The notes under the pieces are model-generated. The model saw nothing but the letters and a program-made list of their open reading frames with translations. It did not search any database and was not told the origin of the DNA. Shown here piece after piece: positions 58,229-64,000 of a DNA stretch of 64,000 bases. The stretch is from Lethocerus indicus (taxonomy: Eukaryota; Arthropoda; Insecta; Hemiptera; Belostomatidae), in assembly GCA_019843655.1 (NCBI GenBank), contig JACDQD010000002.1, positions 38,064,333 through 38,128,332 on the forward strand. Reading direction: 5' to 3'. The translations under genes and the position numbers were made by a program. The first letter of the stretch is position 1. Every line of letters starts with the position of its first letter.

Positions 58229-58584
58229 CGTAATGTACAGGAAAAACAATATTTTTATAACTAGCTTTTAACGCAGTCGTAAAACAGAATTTGATTTCGA
58301 ATCGAAGAGAGAATTTATTTTTTTAATCACAAGTCGATTGGAAATTAAGATGTCAAATTTTATTTTAACGCTCAAGAAATACGGAATTTTTAAAACACGC
58401 TTTTAATAAAGTCTGAAGGAAAAAAAACTGTCTTTCCACCATAATTTTATCGGAAATTAAACTAGATTTTAATATAGAGCTCATAAAATAATATATTTTT
58501 TTAATTAAAATTTGATTAGAAATAGAGAATTCAAATTTTATTTCTCAATAAACTTTGATCTTTTTATTTTAAATTCGCTTTTAA

Positions 58585-58898
58585 CCCATTAAGTACTATT
58601 GCCCAAATCAGTTAAATTTTTTTAAATTTTTTCCGACACCACATATGCCTTTACAGAAAGTTTTTTTTTTATTACTTTCAATAATTTGACATTATAAATA
58701 TTTATACTGTGTTAAAATACTCGTAATTATGATTATTATTCAAAATAAAAAAGATGATCGGTCTCCAGCGTCGTGTAATCCCCCAAAAACAGAATATTTG
58801 GCGAACCGGTTTTTAAAAAACATATTTGGATAATAATGCGTCGTAATAAGTAAATTTTATGCAAAATTTTCAGAGAAAAAAATTTTGTACTTAATGGG
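58585..58898. mobile_element. piggyBac-type MITE, 314 bp
   Basis: Flanked by TTAA at 58,581-58,584 and 58,899-58,902; ends CCCATTAAGTAC and GTACTTAATGGG are perfect 12-bp inverted repeats. Shares AAAGATGATCGGTCTC and GGATAATAATGCGTCGTAAT with 45,184-45,470. It is inserted into a relative of the 250-bp repeat. Confidence 0.85.
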
Positions 58899-59133
58899 TT
58901 AATTAAAGTCCGAAAGAACGGTGTATCTACCATAATTTTATTGGAAATTAAGAAGTCAAACGTTGATATTTTTTTTAAACTTGTTTTACGAAATATAGAG
59001 TCAGTATTGAATAGTGAAATTAATTATTCGGTCGGAAAGAATGTTTTTCTCTAATCTTCATTTTCGAAACTCTCGAAACGACGATTCTAATTAGCGCAGC
59101 GTGCCCCCGATATCTGTTTGGCGAGCGCACAAG

Positions 59134-59158
59134 CGCACACACACACACACACACACAC
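59134..59158. repeat. (CA)n microsatellite
   Basis: About twelve CA units, with a CAA run nearby at 59,215-59,250. Confidence 0.9.
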
Positions 59159-59881
59159 TCGGCTATATACACAACGTAGAACTGAGCGCGAGCCGACGCT
59201 CGCGACGACAGCGACAACAAAAACAAAAACAACAACAACAACAACAACAACGACGACAACAATAATAAATCGCAGTCAAAATTTTCCGAACTCCGACAAC
59301 AATCCGGCGACTATCCGCCCGAACACTAACTAACGCGATACGCAATTAGAGATTGGGAGAGAGACTACGGCGCAGAGAATACGGAAAATCAATTGAAAGC
59401 CCGGCGAAAAACGGTTCTCGCTCGATTGAGAGGAAAAAAAGTAATATTTTTCGAATAAATATCGACAAATATATATATATATATATATACGATTAACGAT
59501 AAGATAAAATATTCATATAACCCAATAACAAATTGAAATCTTTACAATTCGCCGTTATACAACGTCGAACCGAACTTTCGGGTCCGACTAAACCGAAATT
59601 GAAAACGTTTGGCGCGATCCGAAAAAAATAAAAATGTCTCGAAAAAAGATACCTCCTTCAAATACTTCGTGACGGGGTTTTTTTTTTCGATAAGTATGGT
59701 AAAAAAATTATCGTCTCTCGAACGCAAAATTATTGTTATTCTATCGATACGTTCTCAATTCGGGGAGAGATGCGCTCGGTCCATTTTTTTTTACAAAGGT
59801 TTGAGGAAAAGGGGGAAAAACGCGCATTTTTCGGGACTTTACCGGATGCTTTACTGGTCCTTACTTTATTGTCCGTTTTTT

Positions 59882-60093
59882 ATATTCGGTGTAACCGAAA
59901 GTAATCGAACAATTTGATAAGATTTATTTTGTGGTCTCGAGGAGAGGTGAATCGGGAAAATTTGCCGGAAAAGTGGCGTTGATAATATCGGTGAATATAT
60001 ATTAATAGTAGATTAATAATTAAAGTTTCTTTTTCCGGCAAAATAAAATGAATTCCAAAGTCAAAATGTCGATTACTTTTGGGTACCCCTAAT
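59882..60093 (+). mobile_element. MITE-A copy, part of an inverted composite
   Basis: Termini TTCGGTGTAACCGAAAGTAA and TTTTGGGTACCCCTAATATA. The next 290 bp recurs inverted at 62,985-63,300. Confidence 0.85.
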
Positions 60094-60099
60094 ATATAA

Positions 60100-60134
60100 G
60101 TGGTCCGGTTTCAGATTAGATTCTGAACACCAGA

Positions 60135-60185
<51 letters not shown>

Positions 60186-60390
60186 GCCGGTATATGTGGT
60201 GTGAGCAAAGTTTTTGGCCTGAAATACGGTCAATTTTCGTATATATAAATTAATTTAGAAAAAAATCTGTAAAATATTCTGTTGAAAAAATAGAGAATTG
60301 ATTAATTTTTCCCCGCCTCATTTCCACGCTTAAAATTTTATTATATATGTAGATAAATCGCAGTTTTTTCTTTTTTTTTTGAAAGTACAC
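60100..60390 (+). repeat. MITE-like repeat D, copy 1
   Basis: GTCCGGTTTCAGATTAGATT, TATATGTGGTGTGAGCAAAG, AATAGAGAATTGATTAATTT and CCTCATTTCCACGC are shared with the inverted copy at 62,985-63,300. Contains a TA microsatellite (60,139-60,181). Confidence 0.7.
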
Positions 60391-60456
60391 GCACTATACA
60401 AATACCACACGTCAGCCTGTTATTTATATATATATATATATATATATAAATATTTT

Positions 60457-60630
60457 ACCAAAAGCAATCGACAATTCGACAAAATGTATTTCGGTCTTGA
60501 GAGTTCTTCAAGAGAGGAGAATCCGTTGAATATACAGTAGATTAATAATTAAACTTTTCTTTTTTAGCGAAAAAAGAGAATTCAAAGTCGAAATGTCGAT
60601 TATTTTAGGGGTACCCCTAAAGTATATAAG
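60457..60630 (+). mobile_element. MITE-A copy with internal deletion
   Basis: The left end reads TTTTACCAAAAGCAATCGAC. The central CCGGAAAAGTGGCGG block is deleted, joining AGAATCCG to TTGAATATACAG. The right end is GGGGTACCCCTAAAGTATAT. Confidence 0.8.
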
Positions 60631-60639
60631 ACCCTAATA

Positions 60640-61690
60640 TATGTAGTTATCGCGATCTCGGTTTTTTTATATATATAAACATTTAAATATTAAAAATTGT
60701 GTTCCGGACAAGGATTTGCCCGGTGGGGGGGGGGTGGGGCAACCCCGCAGTTTCATTTTTTACTCTATTCTATACACTGTTCTGTAGAGTGTAACGTTAA
60801 CAGTAAACCGAACGGTTAGACGGAAAATACGATATTTTCACTAAAAATTTTACCGTAAAGCCATTTTCGCGCCAAAGAACTGCAGGTTTACCTTTCTTTC
60901 GGGTCTTTCTTTTGTGCCGAGGGTTGGTGGGGGGGTGGGGGTGGAATTTTCTCGTCGTTTTGTCGAACGAACTTTGTTGTTATGTTCAAAACGGAGAATT
61001 CAGATTCTTTTTCGAAGCAACACGAATCTTGGATTCGGGAGGGGAAACATTCAGAGTTTATAAATCTAATCTACCCCCCACCCCCGTCTTACGAAGGAAA
61101 TCCACCCTAACTGCGATTCAATAAACGATTTCTGTCTTTTAAATCCGCTAAATTATGTTTCCGGTTTAATTCCACTCGATAAAACCCGCGATATGGTAAA
61201 AGTTAACGATTCAACTTTTCGTATATAAGAATTCATAATTGGGAAGTTTAACGTTTCGATAGCGCGCTTTTTAATATCGGAAATATCTTAAGGTGTAACA
61301 TTGTACTTTCATCGAGTTCATTTTTTTTGTACCGTTCGTCCGTTTAACGAGCGAAATATATATATATATATATATTTTCTTTTCAATCGTTAATTTCGAT
61401 ATTCTTTACGTGCGCCGTATACACCTATTTTATCACCCACCCGCTAGCGGTTTTCAGAATTGGGGTTTTCGCTAAATTCGATACAACGGTACTTTTGCGC
61501 TGATGGGGGAAAAAAGAAAATGGTCGCGTTTTTTCGCCATTTACGAAAACGATACTCGAATTTCGATATTAATCGTCGAAATAAAACCGAATACTTTCGT
61601 AGTAGTTCCCGCCCGTTTTTTTCTTTTCGTTAAATTTGATCCCTCGGAAGTTTCGTTTTTGCGACGAGATGAGAAAAAATGAAACGTACT
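60640..61690. other. Spacer with G-rich tracts
   Basis: No gene recognised. Two runs (60,721-60,739 and 60,925-60,950) are almost pure G with short interruptions on the plus strand. A 70-codon frame at 60,912-61,124 has no recognisable motif. Confidence 0.4.
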
Positions 61691-61696
61691 ACTTTA

Positions 61697-62016
61697 ATAT
61701 ACCTATTTTGCGGTCTGCGAGGGGTCGGAAGGAATACGTAGGTTTCGTGTTTCTGTCTCCTCTGCCGCTGTTAAGCCAGACCGCGGTTTGACGCTCGCCA
61801 TCTTCAGTAGCGCTGTGTTAGCAGCGCTTTGGATGTTTTCAGGGCATCCTCACTGCACTGGACAGTGCATGTGAAAGCGACAGTGGGCAGTTTGAGGATG
61901 GCGAAAAACATCCAAAGTGACCGACACAGCGCTACTGAAGATGGCGGCGAAACGCGGATCTAGCGAGACCGAACCGCATAGCGAGAGAGGAGACAGAAAC
62001 ATCACGAACCTACAGA
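61697..62016. mobile_element. MITE-B copy immediately downstream of HMBS
   Basis: Left terminus TACCTATTTTGCGGTCTGCG; right arm ends ATCACGAACCTACAGAAGC. It ends about 65 bp from the HMBS stop codon, so it may lie in the 3' untranslated region. Confidence 0.8.
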
Positions 62017-62081
62017 AGCGTACTATTGTTAACTGTCCCCCCAACCACCCCAACTAGCACGAGCGCGGTAGAGCGATAATA

Positions 62082-62915
62082 TTACGAACTGTCTCTGATG
62101 CGCTGATGGTCGCCGAGCTTCGCCTGCTTCTCCGTGTCCTCTTTCGCCGCCCTTATTATATCCATCGCGCCGTCCTTGTGCAGTTCGCCGGCGAGGTCAC
62201 GGCCGAGCTTGTAGGCGGCGCGCAACTGGTCGTCGTTCATACCGCTGTTGCTAACGCCGCAGTACAGGTCGCCGCACTCGTCGCCACTGCAACGGATACA
62301 ACATTGCACTGCCTATTGTACGCCACTTCTTTCGGAAAGTCAGAGAAACGGGGTTTTTTTCCCGCCGATCCAGTGTCGTTACGACGCTCGCTTCTCCAGC
62401 GCGACAAAAGATGCCACTTTTTCAGTGTCGCGCATACATTCAATAACGATGAATGACTTACCCGGGCATGATTTTGACTTCGGTGACGCCGGCCAATAGA
62501 TTGTTGTTGCCGTTCTTCTTCGGCAAAGAAGTAGCCATCGACTGTCGAAGCGTGGTCGAACCGTCGAGAGACCAGACGGCTGCTGTCAATCTGTAATACA
62601 AAACTTATTTTTATTCTCATTTTATATATAAGTTAGATGAGCCAGAGTAATTGTAACAAAATATTGTCACACCCTTTTGCAATGATATATATTACGGGTA
62701 CCCAAAAGTAATCGACATTTTGACTTTGGAATTCCTTGTATTTTGCCAGAAAAAGAAACTTTAATTATTAATCTACTATATATATTCACCGATATTATCA
62801 ACGACAACTCTCCGCCGCCACTTTTCCGGCAAATTTTCCGGATTCCCCTCTCTCTTGAAGAACTCCTCAAGACCGAAATACATCTTATCAAATTGTCGAT
62901 TACTTTTGGGTACAC

Positions 62916-62957
<42 letters not shown>

Positions 62958-63788
62958 ATAGTGCGTGCTATGAAGAAGCTATGTGGCCACTTTCAAAAAG
63001 AAAATAAAGAAAAAAACTGCGATTTATCTAAATATATGTAAAATTTTACGCGTGGAAATGAGGTGGGGAAAAATGAAAATTCTCTATTTTTTTAACAGAA
63101 TTTTTTCTAAATTAATAAATAATTAATTTATATATACAAAAATTAACCGTCTTTCAGACCAAAAACTTTGCTCACACCACATATACCGGCCCTGTATATA
63201 TACGCGTATAGTCTGGTGTTCAGATTCTAATCTAAAATAATGTCCAAACGAGGTATATTCTAAACAGTGGAAAAAGAAATTTGAAATCTGAAACCGGACC
63301 AAGTGTATCTCCCCAAATGGAGAATGTATATATTATGGGTATCCAAAAGTAATCGACATTTTGACTTTGGAATTCATTTTATTTTGCGGAAACCTAATTA
63401 TTAATCTACAGTCACGATATTATGTGACAACTCTCCGCCGGGCAGTGAGGATCCTCAAGACCGAAATACATCAAATTGCTCAATTACCACACAGCGCTAC
63501 TGAAGATGGACAATAAAGTCTAAGGACCAGCGAGTAAGAGGAGACAAAAACAGTCTCTCCTGTTGGTTTCGTACCTGGCGTCGCGCCGTCGTCCTCGTAG
63601 TCGGTGGCGACGGCTATCGGCGCCGAACAGCCGGCCTCCAGGCTGAAGAGGAGGCTGCGCTCGGCGAGTGTCGCGAGCACGGTGCGCGCGTCGCTGGCCG
63701 CGCTGAACACGCCGCAGTCCTCCACTCGGCACTCGACGGCCAGCGCGCCCTGACCGACGGCGTACAGCATCTCGTCCTCGTCCAATAT
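62082..63788 (-). CDS. HMBS: Hydroxymethylbilane synthase (porphobilinogen deaminase), last three exons
   Basis: Third enzyme of haem synthesis; joins four porphobilinogen units into hydroxymethylbilane in the cytosol. Minus-strand exons: 63788-63575, 62590-62462, 62286-62082; the gene continues past the right edge. Recognition: DEMLYAVGQGALAVE at the start of the visible part, and LEAGCSAPIAV, whose Cys is the residue that carries the dipyrromethane cofactor in this family. Then LTAAVWSLDGS and a C-terminal helix (RAAYKLGRDLAGEL) follow. The last exon adds a hydrophilic tail of about 25 residues. The junction between the first two visible exons lacks one nucleotide; the last junction agrees. 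The stop is TAA at 62,084-62,082. Confidence 0.9.
62692..62954 (-). mobile_element. MITE-A copy followed by (TA)n, in an HMBS intron
   Basis: Termini TTACGGGTACCCAAAAGTAA and TTTTGGGTACACCTAATATA; about 35 bp of TA repeats start at the right end. Confidence 0.88.
62985..63300 (-). repeat. MITE-like repeat D, copy 2, inverted
   Basis: Reverse complement of 60,100-60,390 (CTTTGCTCACACCACATATA; AGTCTGGTGTTCAGATT; CTGAAACCGGAC). Lies in an HMBS intron. Confidence 0.7.
63335..63560 (-). mobile_element. MITE-A / MITE-B hybrid
   Basis: MITE-A left half (TTATGGGTATCCAAAAGTAA, GACAACTCTCCGCCG) passes into GGGCAGTGAGGAT, a MITE-B central block. It returns to CCTCAAGACCGAAATACATC and ends in the MITE-B block CACAGCGCTACTGAAGATGG. 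Confidence 0.7.
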
Positions 63789-63902
63789 CTGTCGGATACA
63801 GGGAAAATTTCATTTTCGAAAATACGACGAAATACGTTCAACGCGAAAACGCTTAAGAAGAAATATCGGTTGGCGGGAAATAATAATTGAACGAATTTCG
63901 AA

Positions 63903-64000
63903 TACCTGTTTTGTGGTCTGCGAGGGGTTGGAATACCGTAGGTTCGTGATGTTTCTGTCTCCTCTCTCGCTGCGGTTTGGTCTTTTGCTAGACCGGGGGT
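63903..64000. mobile_element. MITE-B left arm cut by the window edge
   Basis: TACCTGTTTTGTGGTCTGCG to GGTCTTTTGCTAGACCGGGG, near consensus, in an HMBS intron. Confidence 0.85.

Overview
This is an AT-rich, repeat-dense eukaryotic nuclear window with intron-containing genes. An arthropod, most likely an insect, fits best: the genes have many short exons with GT-AG introns, the MRPL17 N-terminus reads like the arthropod version as I know it, and mariner-type remnants are abundant. I cannot name the species. A 100-base run of N at 21,481-21,580 is a scaffold gap.

Layout. 882-13,969 (+): the C-terminal half of RPAP1 in 17 exons; the gene enters from the left. 15,513-20,030 (+): an unrecognised six-exon gene. 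About 20,540-27,425: a satellite block made of a degenerate minisatellite, the gap, a 165-bp satellite and a 102-bp satellite. 27,873-31,880 (-): mitochondrial ribosomal protein L17, three exons, complete. 31,881-39,216: an intergenic block free of the two main MITE families, holding a 4.1-kb element with arms of about 550 bp. 39,217-48,446 (-): FGGY carbohydrate kinase, nine exons, complete. 50,418-62,081: repeats, a possible orphan exon, and a GC-rich single-exon ORF carrying a mariner-type DNA-binding domain (52,051-52,464). 62,082-63,788 (-): the last three exons of hydroxymethylbilane synthase, which continues beyond the right edge.

The four recognisable genes are unrelated housekeeping genes: RNA polymerase II assembly, mitochondrial translation, ribulose phosphorylation and haem synthesis. 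No operon-like logic links them. Mobile DNA dominates the rest. MITE-A (about 230 bp, mariner-like ends) has about 18 copies. MITE-B (about 330 bp, almost wholly palindromic, TA-CCTG...CAGG-TA) has more than 20 copies, mostly in introns. A third family, a piggyBac-type TTAA MITE and a transposase-derived element with long inverted ends are also present. Three arrays of an 11-bp minisatellite in FGGY introns sit inside or against MITE-B ends, which suggests the transposon seeded them.

Exon boundaries were read by eye from splice motifs and phase. In three genes one junction is short by a single nucleotide, and one RPAP1 exon appears to leave and re-enter frame, so small assembly indels are possible.
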